DNA of 46,358 nucleotides from Bacteroidales bacterium (GTDB lineage Bacteria; Bacteroidota; Bacteroidia; Bacteroidales; VadinHA17): NCBI GenBank assembly GCA_025455395.1, contig JALOMO010000005.1, positions 1 to 46,358 of the forward strand, read 5' to 3'. Shown piece by piece: positions 34,795 to 43,704 of this stretch (position 1 is its first letter; each line of letters starts with the position of its first letter). The notes under the pieces were generated by a model. It saw only the letters and a program-made list of their open reading frames with translations, ran no database searches and was not told where the DNA came from. The position numbers and the translations under genes were made by a program.

Positions 34795-36537
34795 TTAGTC
34801 TTTGTCACCGAACCTTTTTGCCATGACACCCGAAATCTTCTCCTCCGGGTATTGCTTTGAGAAGGTCAGCCAATAGTCTTTAACCGACTGTTTCATTTCT
34901 TTTCTCAGGAGCAGAATTCCTATAAGGTTTGGAACTGCCATAAGTACAATGGCTATGTAAGAGAGTGACCAGATGATTGTTGTATCAGTGAAGCTGGCAA
35001 TAAAGAACCCAGCTACAAAGATCAGCCTGTAGTATATAACAAATTTCGAACCGAACAGGTAGGTCGTGGCACGGTCTCCGTAGTAAGACCATGATATAGC
35101 GGTAGAGAAGGCAAATAACAAGAGGGAAAAAGTTACCACATAGGCTCCGAAACCTCCAAGGAGACTTCGACTGAAGGCAAAGTTGGTGAGTGGTGCACTG
35201 TGAATCAGAGACTCACCCGAAACGGATGTTATGGCTGTCCCGGTAAGTTTTCCGTTGGCAATTGTAACTTCACCGTTATATGGTTCCTTGCCAGAAAGAA
35301 ATTTTACATTCTCGGCAAGTGACCTTGCATGCAGCAGTGAGACATTCTCAGTAATCATGATGCCGTTCTCTATTTGCAGAGTGCCGTTATATAGTCCGAT
35401 GAACTCCCTTCCGCTGACATGGTTTCCCAAACGCTCTACATCTGCTTCACGGGAATCATCGTATGATCCTTCTATAAACTGCATATCAGTTGTCTGGAAA
35501 GTATTTATTGTTTTTGTATTCCAGGCGCCTGACGACAATACTACAAGTCCGGTAAGGGTGCAGATAACGATAGTATCAATGAATGGCTCAAGGAGTGCAA
35601 CCATTCCCTCTGAAACAGGTTCCGGCGCCCGTGCTGCAGAGTGTGCTATTGGTGCTGACCCCTGACCAGATTCGTTTGAGAAGAGACCCCTGTTGACACC
35701 CCTGTTCATTGCATAGGCAAAGGTGGCGCCCAGAAAACCTCCTGCTGCAGCCGAGCCGGTAAAGGCATCCCCGAAGATGGAGAGGAATGATGGAATAATG
35801 TTTTCAGTATTTGAAAAGATGACAAGCAGGGCACCGATAAGATAAAGAAGAGCCATGAACGGCACAAGCACAGAAGTTACTTTGGCAATCCTTTTAATCC
35901 CTCCAATAATTACCAGTCCGAGAAGAAATGCAAGTATGCCTCCGGTAATGATATGCTTTATACCGAATGTAGCGAAGACTGAATTTGAGATGCTGTTTAC
36001 CTGCGGAAGGTTACCGGTGCCAAAGGAAGAAAGGATGGTGGCGCCAGCAAAAAAGGCACCCAGGATGGCCCCGGTCTTTATTACCTTCCCGCTTTTTGTT
36101 GTAATGTTAAGGCGCTTTTTCATGTAATACATGGGTCCGCCAGATACTGAACCGTCAGGAAGGATATCCCTGTATTTATGAGAGATGGATACCTCGACCA
36201 TTTTTGTACACATGCCTATTGCTGCCGTGATCAGCATCCAGAATAGTGCAGCAGGACCTCCGAGATGAATGGCAAGAGCCACTCCTGCAATATTCCCGGT
36301 GCCAACAGTGCCGGATAGAGCTGTAGCCAGCGACTGAAAATGAGAAGTGTCTCCCACATCATGAGAATGGTCGTATTTGCCTCCGGTGATCCTGATGGCA
36401 TGACGGAAATACCTTATCTGCGGAAAACCCAGGTATAATGTAAAAAAGAGCCCCGTGCCGATAAGCAATATCATGAACCATGGATGGCCTCCAAGATAGC
36501 CGTCAAGTGTTACAAGGAATTCATTAAGCTTATGCAT
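34795..36537 (-). CDS. Sodium:alanine symporter-family (AGCS) transporter with extra soluble domain
   Basis: 580 residues; AGCS members are usually about 450-490. Hallmarks: [65 protein letters not shown] (shortened), and [18 protein letters not shown]. The extra part is about residues 338-455, between [19 protein letters not shown] and [19 protein letters not shown]. It is hydrophilic with beta-rich repeats ([28 protein letters not shown]). Family role: Na+ or H+-coupled uptake of alanine, glycine or similar amino acids. It is 16 bp downstream of a second sodium transporter; the two probably form an operon. Confidence 0.9.
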   Translation of the reverse strand: MHKLNEFLVTLDGYLGGHPWFMILLIGTGLFFTLYLGFPQIRYFRHAIRITGGKYDHSHDVGDTSHFQSLATALSGTVGTGNIAGVALAIHLGGPAALFWMLITAAIGMCTKMVEVSISHKYRDILPDGSVSGGPMYYMKKRLNITTKSGKVIKTGAILGAFFAGATILSSFGTGNLPQVNSISNSVFATFGIKHIITGGILAFLLGLVIIGGIKRIAKVTSVLVPFMALLYLIGALLVIFSNTENIIPSFLSIFGDAFTGSAAAGGFLGATFAYAMNRGVNRGLFSNESGQGSAPIAHSAARAPEPVSEGMVALLEPFIDTIVICTLTGLVVLSSGAWNTKTINTFQTTDMQFIEGSYDDSREADVERLGNHVSGREFIGLYNGTLQIENGIMITENVSLLHARSLAENVKFLSGKEPYNGEVTIANGKLTGTAITSVSGESLIHSAPLTNFAFSRSLLGGFGAYVVTFSLLLFAFSTAISWSYYGDRATTYLFGSKFVIYYRLIFVAGFFIASFTDTTIIWSLSYIAIVLMAVPNLIGILLLRKEMKQSVKDYWLTFSKQYPEEKISGVMAKRFGDKD

Positions 36538-36553
36538 ACAGATCAGTTATTTT

Positions 36554-37918
36554 TTAAAACTTTATAAGGCCGAGTCCGTGAAGGAAGACGAGGGCTATTG
36601 CCACCGGAGCAAGGAATCTTATCACCAGACGGTATACTGTATAATATCTTACTTTAAGTGCACCTTCGTTTGAGAGCTCATCCCTGACATGCTTTGAGGG
36701 GAAGAACCATCCAAGGAATACAACAATCAATAGTCCGCCGAGCGGTAAAAGGATATTGGCCGTGCTGTTGTTGAAAAGAGTGAATATATTCATGCCGAAG
36801 ATCTTAACATCGCTCATCAAACCCCATGACAGCGAAGCCGAGATACCAAGGATGAACATTGAAATGGTTCCGAGAATCACCGCTGCCAGGCGGCTCAGGT
36901 TAAGCTGCTCAGTAAAGTATGCCACAATTACCTCAAGAACTGATATAGTTGAAGTAAGAGCAGCCACGGCCAGCAGTACAAAGAACATCAGGGCAAAGAT
37001 CATCCCTCCTGTCATTTGCTGGAATATTCCAGGCAGAACGATGAAGGTCAATGCTTCACCCGATGAGGGTGAGATACCGAATGCAAACACAGCAGGGAAG
37101 ATTGCCACCCCTGCCAGTACTGCCACAAAAAGATCAATCATTGAAACCTGGACTGCAGTATTTGCCAGGTTGTTACTTTTCTGAATATACGAACCGTAGG
37201 TAATCAGTGTTCCCATTCCGATACTGAGGGAAAAGAAAGCCTGACCCAATGCCATAAGAATAGTTGTACCCGTTATTTTACTGAAATCAGGCTGGAGCAA
37301 AAAGGCAAGACCCTTTCCTGCTCCAGGAAGGGTAAGCGATTTAACACACATTATGATCAGTATGACAAAGAGCATTGGCATCATGATCTTGGTCGACTTC
37401 TCTATACCCTTTCTTACCCCGCCGAGTACAATGCCCGAAGTGGCCAGCATGAATATGACAAACCATAATGCAGGCCTGAGAGAACCGGTACGGAAAGTAT
37501 CAAACATGGCCGAGAGCTCCTCCGATGATTTACCCCTGAATCCGCCTATAAGAGTCTGATAGATGTATTCAAGTGTCCAGCCTGCAACTGCGGTATAGAA
37601 TGCGAGTATCATAAACGCTGCAACAACTCCCATCAGTCCGACCAGGAACCAGGGTTTACGCGGAGCCAGAAGCTGAAATGCTCCCACCGGGTTACGCTGT
37701 GCCCTTCTTCCAATGACAAGCTCAGACATCATCACAGGAATGCCGATAGAGAATATAATAATAAGGTATACCAGGAGGAAAGCACCTCCGCCGTTCTCTC
37801 CGAGGATATAAGGGAATCTCCAGATATTGCCAAGCCCTACCGCCGACCCTGCTGCTGCTGCTATTACTCCCAGCCTGCTGCCAAATGAATCTCTCTTGTT
37901 GAAATCAAATCCGCTCAT
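36554..37918 (-). CDS. Neurotransmitter:sodium symporter-family (SNF) transporter
   Basis: 454 residues, about 11-12 membrane helices. The start GSRLGVIAAAAGSAVGLGNIWRFPYILGENGGGAFLLVY (in parts: AAAGSAVGLGNIWRFPYI) is the LeuT/NSS sodium- and substrate-binding helix 1 signature; GIPVMMSELVIGRR is also conserved. It imports an amino acid with Na+; relatives transport branched-chain or aromatic amino acids. First gene of the pair with the AGCS transporter. Confidence 0.92.
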   Translation of the reverse strand: MSGFDFNKRDSFGSRLGVIAAAAGSAVGLGNIWRFPYILGENGGGAFLLVYLIIIFSIGIPVMMSELVIGRRAQRNPVGAFQLLAPRKPWFLVGLMGVVAAFMILAFYTAVAGWTLEYIYQTLIGGFRGKSSEELSAMFDTFRTGSLRPALWFVIFMLATSGIVLGGVRKGIEKSTKIMMPMLFVILIIMCVKSLTLPGAGKGLAFLLQPDFSKITGTTILMALGQAFFSLSIGMGTLITYGSYIQKSNNLANTAVQVSMIDLFVAVLAGVAIFPAVFAFGISPSSGEALTFIVLPGIFQQMTGGMIFALMFFVLLAVAALTSTISVLEVIVAYFTEQLNLSRLAAVILGTISMFILGISASLSWGLMSDVKIFGMNIFTLFNNSTANILLPLGGLLIVVFLGWFFPSKHVRDELSNEGALKVRYYTVYRLVIRFLAPVAIALVFLHGLGLIKF

Positions 37919-38040
37919 CTTAAGAATATATTACTGCACCAATAATGCATTAAGGCATTAAAGGTGGTAAAAAACTTAAAAGGAGCAATATCTTAGTGTT
38001 AAAAAACAGGAAAAATTTATCTGCATCCTGAACGTGAACA

Positions 38041-39105
38041 CTACTGAACCTGATCCTTCTGCTTCTCCGGGAAAATCAAAGAGGCAAGGATGCTTATAAC
38101 CAGCGTGGCAGCAATAATATAAAGTGAATAGACCGTCTGGTAGCCGATAGTATCCAGCCAGTGGTGAAAGAGCAGTTTGAACCCTACAAAGACCAACAGG
38201 AAAGATATCCCCACTTTGAGGTAATGGAACAGGTTGACGACCTTTACAAGAAGGAAGAAGAGCGACCTGAGGCCTATGATGGCGAAAATATTTGAGAAGA
38301 ATACTATGTAGGGGTCTGTGGTAATAGAGAAGATGGCCGGAATTGAATCAAGGGCGAAGATCACGTCAGTGAACTCAATCATTATCAAAACTATGAATAG
38401 AGGCGTAAAGAAGAATTTGCCGTCAACCCTTTTCCAGAAATGGTGATTAATATAATCAGGGTAGATATTAAAGTGCCGCGAAAGGAACTTAACCAGCCAG
38501 TGATCACGTGTTTCAATCTTTTGATTTCTATTCCTTCCGATGAACATGTGAATACCCGAATAGACCAGGAATGCACCAAAGACAAGCAGCAGCCAGCTGA
38601 ATTTATGGATAAGGGCCGAGCCAACAAATATGAAAATGAACCGCAGGACGATTGCCCCAAGGATACCCCAGAAGAGTACCTGCTTGTAATTACGGGGATC
38701 GACAGAAAATGCCGTCAGGATCATCAGTATGACAAATACATTGTCAATTGAAAGTGTATATTCAAGTAGGTATCCGGTGATATAGTTGGTTGCCGTTGCC
38801 TTCCGATAGGCTTCAAGTGCTGCAGCAAAACTCTCATCAGGGAGTTTAAGTGACGGATTATATAGCGCCACATACTCCTTAAGGCTCTGCCAGTCAGAAA
38901 TATCATGTATCATGTGGCCATAATACCTGATAAAAAAGTAGAAGCCAATGGCAAGGCTGATCCATATTGTGGTCCATGTCAGTGATTCCCTCAGTGAAAT
39001 TGTATGGTGATCTTTCCCTACATAGAGCAGGTCAATCAACAAAACGGTCAGAATCACAACCCCGAAGATTATGAAGAAAATATTGTGCATCAGGAAATCA
39101 ATCAT
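38041..39105 (-). CDS. TerC-family membrane protein
   Basis: 354 residues, seven to nine helices. TerC/Alx marks: LLEYTLSIDNVFVILMIL (with Glu and Asp in the membrane), VLFWGILGAIVLRFIFI, FTPLFIVLIMIEFTDVIFALDSIPAIF and SNIFAIIGLRSLFFLL. Acidic membrane residues are all conserved. Relatives export Mn2+, often under yybP-ykoY riboswitch control, or help protein metalation; no such riboswitch is seen before this gene. It lies after the hydrogenase terminator and is likely an independent unit. Confidence 0.88.
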   Translation of the reverse strand: MIDFLMHNIFFIIFGVVILTVLLIDLLYVGKDHHTISLRESLTWTTIWISLAIGFYFFIRYYGHMIHDISDWQSLKEYVALYNPSLKLPDESFAAALEAYRKATATNYITGYLLEYTLSIDNVFVILMILTAFSVDPRNYKQVLFWGILGAIVLRFIFIFVGSALIHKFSWLLLVFGAFLVYSGIHMFIGRNRNQKIETRDHWLVKFLSRHFNIYPDYINHHFWKRVDGKFFFTPLFIVLIMIEFTDVIFALDSIPAIFSITTDPYIVFFSNIFAIIGLRSLFFLLVKVVNLFHYLKVGISFLLVFVGFKLLFHHWLDTIGYQTVYSLYIIAATLVISILASLIFPEKQKDQVQ

Positions 39106-39172
39106 TACCGGAAATTTTGCACAAAATTAACAAGAAATCGGGACCAATCTTAAGAATGGTGTGAAAGCTATG

Positions 39173-39208
39173 AAAAAAAGGGGACACCTGTTGCCGGATG
39201 TCCCCTTA
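39173..39208 (-). terminator. Rho-independent terminator of the hydABC operon
   Basis: On the minus strand AAGGGGACA and TGTCCCCTT pair perfectly around a 12-base loop, followed by TTTTTTT (39173-39179 read as A on the plus strand). It starts 17 bases past the hydA stop. Confidence 0.9.
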
Positions 39209-39224
39209 ATTGATATTTAACCAA

Positions 39225-41006
39225 TTAGTATGACTCACGCTTCACATAGTGCGTATGCAGCAACTTGTGAGATTTATGTCCGTTCGGCTCTTCAAGGAAT
39301 TCCTTATAGATCGCCACTACCTCCGGGTTCTCATGCGATTTTCTGATCGCCATATGGGTATCTTCAGAGTAGATGGCTTCCATGCGTTTCTTTCTGATCT
39401 CAATATTTGTCGGGATGGGCTGACCACCGCCTCCGAGGCATCCGCCGGGGCATGCCATTATCTCAATGAAGTGGTATGACGCTTTTCCGGTACTGACAGC
39501 TTTGACAAGTTTATTTGCATTCACCAGTCCGTGCGCTATTGCCACCTTCAGCTCTGCACCTTCAAGAAACTTCCAATCAGCTTTTGTACCTTCAATCTTT
39601 ATCGTTGCTTCCTTGACACCCTCCATGCCACGTACAGGTACAATATCAAGATTTGTGAAAGGCACCGGCCTGCCGGTAATTATCTCGTAGGCAGTACGCA
39701 GGGCTGCTTCCATGACACCTCCGGTAGCACCAAAGATCACTGCTGCGCCTGTAGAGGCACCCATGATTGAGTCATACTTCTCATCCTCGAGAGAAAGGAA
39801 GTTGATGCCTGCCTGCTTTATCATGACAGCCAGCTCGCGGGTGGTAAGAACATAATCAATATCCTTGTATCCGCTTGATCTCATCTCCGGCCTGTCAGCC
39901 TCAAACTTTTTGGCGGTACAGGGCATTATTGATACAGAGACAACTTTCGAGGGGTCAATGCCACGCTTCTCAGCATAGAAAGTCTTTGCCAGGGCTCCAA
40001 ACATCTGCTGCGGTGATTTGCAGGTAGAGAGGTTCGGCAGCATATGCGGAAACTTATGTTCAATGAACTTGATCCATCCCGGTGAGCATGAGGTAAACAT
40101 CGGAAGTGCAACTTTCTGGTCGCCTTCCACCAAAACCTTCTTCAGCCTTGTCAGGAGCTCAGTGCCCTCTTCAACAATGGTAAGGTCAGCTGTGAAATCA
40201 GTGTCAAGCACGGAGTCAAATCCAAGCTGCCTCAGTGCAGCAACCATCTTGCCTGTCACCCTCACACCCGGATCAAATCCCAGATCCTCACCAAGAGCAA
40301 CCCTTACAGCCGGTGCTGTTTGAACAACAACGTGCTTTTCCGGATCATATATTGCGTCCCATACCTGGTCGATGTAGGTTTTCTCAACCAGGGCACCGGT
40401 CGGGCAGCGGTTGACGCACTGTCCGCAGTTGGTGCATACGACATGACTCATTGGCCTGTCGTGGAATGAAGATATCTTCTGATGTGAGCCCTTATTGGCC
40501 ACGGCTATGGCAGAGACATGCTGAAGTTCCGAGCAGGTGCGTACACACCGCTGACACCTGATGCATTTGCTGTCATCCTTGAAGAATGAAGGCGATGACC
40601 TGTCAATCTCATAAGGACGCCCGGCAACAAGGTCAAGGAATATATGCTCACCGAATGAGAACTCGTTGGCAAGTGTCTGAAGCTCACAGTTTTGATTCTT
40701 GTAACACTTTGTACAGTCAGCCCTGTGCTCTGAAAGCAGCAGTTCAACGATATGCTTGCGCGCATTTCTTACCTTCAGTGAGTTGGTATTAATCTCCATC
40801 CCCTCTGCTACCGGCATGGCACAAGCTGCTACGAGCGTGCGTGCACCCTTCTGTTCAACGACGCATACCCGGCAGTTCCCTGCCACACACAGGTCCTGGT
40901 GGTTGCAGAGCGTGGGTATGTTTATGCTCAGCTTCTTGGCAGCATCGAGAATGGTGGTTCCTTCCGCTACTTTTATCTCATGTTCATTTATCTTTAGAGT
41001 AACCAT
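39225..41006 (-). CDS. hydA: [FeFe]-hydrogenase catalytic subunit, HydA/HndD type (group A)
   Basis: 593 residues. Cofactor ligands in order: [2Fe-2S] Cys34, Cys45, Cys48, Cys62; His-ligated [4Fe-4S] His94, Cys98, Cys101, Cys107; two [4Fe-4S] at Cys148/151/154/158 and Cys191/194/197/201; then H-cluster motifs TSCSPGW (305-311), MPCTAKK (361-367) and MACPGGCLGGGGQP (517-530). The first H-cluster motif reads TSCS rather than TSCC. It catalyses reversible H2 formation, taking electrons from NADH through HydB and HydC. No signal peptide, so cytoplasmic. Last gene of hydC-hydB-hydA (16-bp gap). The maturases HydE, HydF and HydG are not in the window and must be elsewhere. Confidence 0.95.
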   Translation of the reverse strand: MVTLKINEHEIKVAEGTTILDAAKKLSINIPTLCNHQDLCVAGNCRVCVVEQKGARTLVAACAMPVAEGMEINTNSLKVRNARKHIVELLLSEHRADCTKCYKNQNCELQTLANEFSFGEHIFLDLVAGRPYEIDRSSPSFFKDDSKCIRCQRCVRTCSELQHVSAIAVANKGSHQKISSFHDRPMSHVVCTNCGQCVNRCPTGALVEKTYIDQVWDAIYDPEKHVVVQTAPAVRVALGEDLGFDPGVRVTGKMVAALRQLGFDSVLDTDFTADLTIVEEGTELLTRLKKVLVEGDQKVALPMFTSCSPGWIKFIEHKFPHMLPNLSTCKSPQQMFGALAKTFYAEKRGIDPSKVVSVSIMPCTAKKFEADRPEMRSSGYKDIDYVLTTRELAVMIKQAGINFLSLEDEKYDSIMGASTGAAVIFGATGGVMEAALRTAYEIITGRPVPFTNLDIVPVRGMEGVKEATIKIEGTKADWKFLEGAELKVAIAHGLVNANKLVKAVSTGKASYHFIEIMACPGGCLGGGGQPIPTNIEIRKKRMEAIYSEDTHMAIRKSHENPEVVAIYKEFLEEPNGHKSHKLLHTHYVKRESY

Positions 41007-41022
41007 AATATTCTATGCTTTG

Positions 41023-42183
41023 TTAATAAATAATCTCTTCCCTGAAATTCTCCACTATTGATCTGAAGGCATTCCCTACCGACTGGCCGAGGCCGCACTT
41101 CGATGCCACTTTCATTGTGTCGGCGAGCTTGACAAGCTCATTAAGATATGTCGATTTTGATTCTCCCTTCTTGACCATCTCAATCCCCTTGTAAAGCTGC
41201 TGGCATCCCACACGGCATGGTGTGCACTGGCCACACGACTCTTCAGTAAAGAACTCCAGGTAATTATGAAGGACATTGTACATCGAGCGCGAACTGTTGA
41301 ACAGTTTCATTGAACCGCCTGTCGGAACCCCTTCAAACCCTATTATGGTCTCGCTGAATTTCTTTCGCGGAACGCAGAAGCCCGACGCTCCTCCAACCTG
41401 CACTGCCTTTGTGTCACCGTCACCGAATTCATTCACAAACTCCTGAACAGTCATCCCCAGTTCAAGCTCAAAAATACCCGGTATGGGTGTGTCACCCGAT
41501 ATTGAAAAAACTTTTGACCCGCGCGAGTCCTTGGTTCCCAGTTTGACATACTCCCCGGCACCCTTCTCTATTATCATCATCGCAGTGACAAGGGTCTCAA
41601 CATTGTTTATGGATGTCGGCTTTGAAAATAGTCCGCTTACGGTCGGATATGGCGGTTTGTTGCGAGGTTCACCGCGGAAACCCTCTATCGACTCGAACAG
41701 GGCACTCTCTTCACCGCAGATGTAAGCGCCGCTGCCCATCCGGTATTCAATACTGAAATCGTAGCCTATCTCATTGATCAGCTTGTGAAACTTATGAAGC
41801 TCTACGTAAAGCTGCGGAAGCAGGAACCTGTACTCGCCACGAAGATAAATAAACCCTTTCCTGGCGCCCATGGCTTTCCCTGCTATAGCCATTCCAGCAT
41901 AAACCTTTGCGGCTGCCTTGTCAAGTATCTCCCGGTCTTTGAAAGTCCCGGGTTCTCCCTCATCTGCATTACAAACAATATATTTCTCAGGCTCCTTCTC
42001 GGCGGCAGTGTATTTCCATTTCAGACCTGTCGGAAAACCTGCTCCTCCACGACCTTTCAAGCCAGATTCGAGTATTTGTTCAATTATCTCATTACTTGTC
42101 ATCTCGAAGGCTTTCTTCATAACCTTCCTGACATCTGTACTTTCGAATATAAGATCAACCTTTGTCAGTCCTTTGTTTTTCAT
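41023..42183 (-). CDS. hydB: NuoF-like flavin subunit of the hydrogenase, HydB, minimal form
   Basis: 386 residues. FMN site GRGGAGFPTGLKW (44-56), NADH site GSGAYICGEESALF (150-163), [4Fe-4S] ligands Cys317, Cys320, Cys323, Cys363. Bifurcating HydB proteins are about 600 residues, with an N-terminal thioredoxin-like [2Fe-2S] domain and a C-terminal two-cluster ferredoxin domain; neither is here. The start lies 18 bp after the hydC stop with a GGGAGG ribosome site, so this is not a mis-called start. It oxidises NADH or reduces NAD+ and exchanges electrons with HydA. Confidence 0.93.
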   Translation of the reverse strand: MKNKGLTKVDLIFESTDVRKVMKKAFEMTSNEIIEQILESGLKGRGGAGFPTGLKWKYTAAEKEPEKYIVCNADEGEPGTFKDREILDKAAAKVYAGMAIAGKAMGARKGFIYLRGEYRFLLPQLYVELHKFHKLINEIGYDFSIEYRMGSGAYICGEESALFESIEGFRGEPRNKPPYPTVSGLFSKPTSINNVETLVTAMMIIEKGAGEYVKLGTKDSRGSKVFSISGDTPIPGIFELELGMTVQEFVNEFGDGDTKAVQVGGASGFCVPRKKFSETIIGFEGVPTGGSMKLFNSSRSMYNVLHNYLEFFTEESCGQCTPCRVGCQQLYKGIEMVKKGESKSTYLNELVKLADTMKVASKCGLGQSVGNAFRSIVENFREEIIY

Positions 42184-42201
42184 TTCAGTGCCTCCCTCTT
42201 A

Positions 42202-42663
42202 TTATCTCATGTAACCTTTAACCACATCTATAACTGTCTCCGGAGTCAGATCAGTGTACGGCATGTCATTGATCAGCATAGCGGGAGCCTTATGACACCA
42301 TCCAATACAGTTGGTTTCAAGAAGCGTGAACATCTTGTCGGGAGTGGTCTCACCAACTTTTATCTTCAGAATATCTTCAAGTGTGCTTATAATGTCATTC
42401 TTCCCCTTCATCGAACAGGTGATGGTCTTGCAGACCCTGATTACATTCCTGCCGCGTTCCTTTGTGTCAAGGAATGTATAAAACGATGCCGTTCCATAAA
42501 CCTCTGCTGCAGAGATATCAAGCTCAGTAGCTACTGCTACCATCGCATCATCAGTAAGGTAGTTGTGCTTTGTGATAATTTCCTGAAGGATGGGCATCAG
42601 GCTCTCCCTCTTACGGCCGTGTTTTTCCGCCAGTTCCTTCACCATGTTACCAGTGTGATACAT
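42202..42663 (-). CDS. hydC: NuoE-like [2Fe-2S] subunit of the hydrogenase, HydC
   Basis: 153 residues, the usual NuoE/HydC length. [2Fe-2S] ligands Cys78, Cys83, Cys119, Cys123 (CKTITC and CIGWC), with the helical N-terminus LMPILQEIITKHNYL and DISAAEVYGTASFYTFL. It passes electrons between the flavin subunit and HydA. First gene of hydC-hydB-hydA; the candidate Rex operator is about 60-76 bp upstream. Confidence 0.93.
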   Translation of the reverse strand: MYHTGNMVKELAEKHGRKRESLMPILQEIITKHNYLTDDAMVAVATELDISAAEVYGTASFYTFLDTKERGRNVIRVCKTITCSMKGKNDIISTLEDILKIKVGETTPDKMFTLLETNCIGWCHKAPAMLINDMPYTDLTPETVIDVVKGYMR

Positions 42664-42721
42664 TTCTATTGGTTTTTAAGTACTTAGTTGTTTACAATTA
42701 AACTTCTGCTTAATTTTTCGG

Positions 42722-42739
42722 CTGTGAAATTAATAACAA
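42722..42739 (-). promoter_or_regulatory. Candidate Rex (or Crp-type) operator before hydCBA
   Basis: On the minus strand TTGTTATTAATTTCACAG: TGTTA-N6-TCACA, close to the Rex palindrome TTGTGA-N6-TCACAA. It lies 59 bp before the hydC ATG, in the 195-bp gap after rex; the rest of that gap holds a lone TTATCAACAA half-site near 42773-42782. Confidence 0.55.
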
Positions 42740-42858
42740 TACTTATTCAAAAACCTTACATAAATCATGTTTATCAACAATTAGGGTCTGAATGGAAGTA
42801 TCGGAAACAGCAATATCACCTGTCTTGAGTCTGCATGCCGACCCGTTACTGCTGAACG

Positions 42859-43530
42859 CTAAAGGAATAGTGACTGCTCTTCCTTCATGCGGGAAACTGA
42901 CATGATTACACTCTCTATCTCATCACTCAGGTTAACGTTGTTCACAACCACGTAAACAGGAACTTTAAGCAAAACTGGTGAGAAATTCACTATACCGCGG
43001 ATCCCCATGTTCACAAGTTCATTGCACACCTCCTGGGCCGAGATGTCAGGTACGGTAATGATGGCAATCGTGACCCTGAACCTGTCTATGATCTCCTGCA
43101 GACGACCTGGGGGGTAGACATTGCTGTCAGCCCTCGCTTTCTGTTTGTAGGGATCAATATCGAATGAAGCAACAATGTTGATGCCCCGCTGAATAAACTG
43201 CCCATATTTCGATAGTGCCTGGCCCAGGTTCCCCATACCTACCAGGATTACATTGCTTATCCTGTCACGGTTGAAGAGAGTCTCCATCTCACTCAGCAAT
43301 GACGCGGTGAGATAACCACCCCTTCTGTTCCCCCTTATTCCATATTCGGAAAAATCCTTTCTGACCTGGGCGGGAGTGACCCCGGCACCCTCAGCCAGGG
43401 TGTAGGAAAATACCCTGGTGACTCCCATCGTGTTCAGTCTCACCAGCAGCCCGTGATAAAGAAAAACCCTCCTCAGGCTGTTCCGTATATTATGTTTTGT
43501 GATTTGTTTCACATTAACACACCGTTTCAT
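42859..43530 (-). CDS. rex: Redox-sensing transcriptional repressor Rex
   Basis: 223 residues. N-terminal winged helix (about 10-85: LYHGLLVRLNTMGVTRVFSY shortened; GVTPAQVRKDFSEYG with GIRGNRRGGY), then a Rossmann domain with VILVGMGNLGQALSKY and FDIDPYKQ, and a C-terminal swapped helix. Rex binds its operator at low NADH/NAD+ and lets go when NADH rises, so it typically derepresses fermentation and hydrogenase genes. Its place directly between hydCBA and the divergent iron-sulfur/flavin operon fits control of both. Length is typical. Confidence 0.94.
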   Translation of the reverse strand: MKRCVNVKQITKHNIRNSLRRVFLYHGLLVRLNTMGVTRVFSYTLAEGAGVTPAQVRKDFSEYGIRGNRRGGYLTASLLSEMETLFNRDRISNVILVGMGNLGQALSKYGQFIQRGINIVASFDIDPYKQKARADSNVYPPGRLQEIIDRFRVTIAIITVPDISAQEVCNELVNMGIRGIVNFSPVLLKVPVYVVVNNVNLSDEIESVIMSVSRMKEEQSLFL

Positions 43531-43649
43531 AAATCCTTAATGCAAGTTAAACTAACTATTTCAAACAGCGTATATAAAAAATATGATATTGATTATGAGC
43601 ATGTTATTAAAATTGCTGGAATCCTTCATCCTGTACGGGATAAAAAAAA

Positions 43650-43681
43650 CTTGACTTGCGTTAATTGCACACTTAAATTTA
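43650..43681 (+). promoter_or_regulatory. Candidate -33/-7 promoter of the divergent iron-sulfur/flavin operon
   Basis: CTTG at 43650-43653 is followed after 20 bases by TAAATTTA at 43674-43681, close to the Bacteroidota consensus TTTG-N19-21-TAnnTTTG. Transcription should begin near 43688-43690, within the operator below. Confidence 0.45.
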
Positions 43682-43684
43682 TTC

Positions 43685-43700
43685 TGTGAATCTTCTCACA
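43685..43700 (+). promoter_or_regulatory. Palindromic TGTGA-N6-TCACA operator
   Basis: TGTGAATCTTCTCACA is a perfect inverted repeat, four bases before the start codon at 43705 and overlapping the likely transcription start. It fits a Rex box, but TGTGA-N6-TCACA is also the Crp consensus. Neighbouring rex favours Rex. Confidence 0.65.
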
Positions 43701-43704
43701 TAAA

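Noticed and set aside
38041-39105. TerC as part of a tellurite-resistance operon
   Set aside because: No other ter genes are near, and the protein follows the hydrogenase terminator alone.
41785-42687. A 300-codon open frame antisense to hydB and hydC
   Set aside because: It lies entirely over two certain genes, has no recognisable domain, and reads as a codon-bias shadow.
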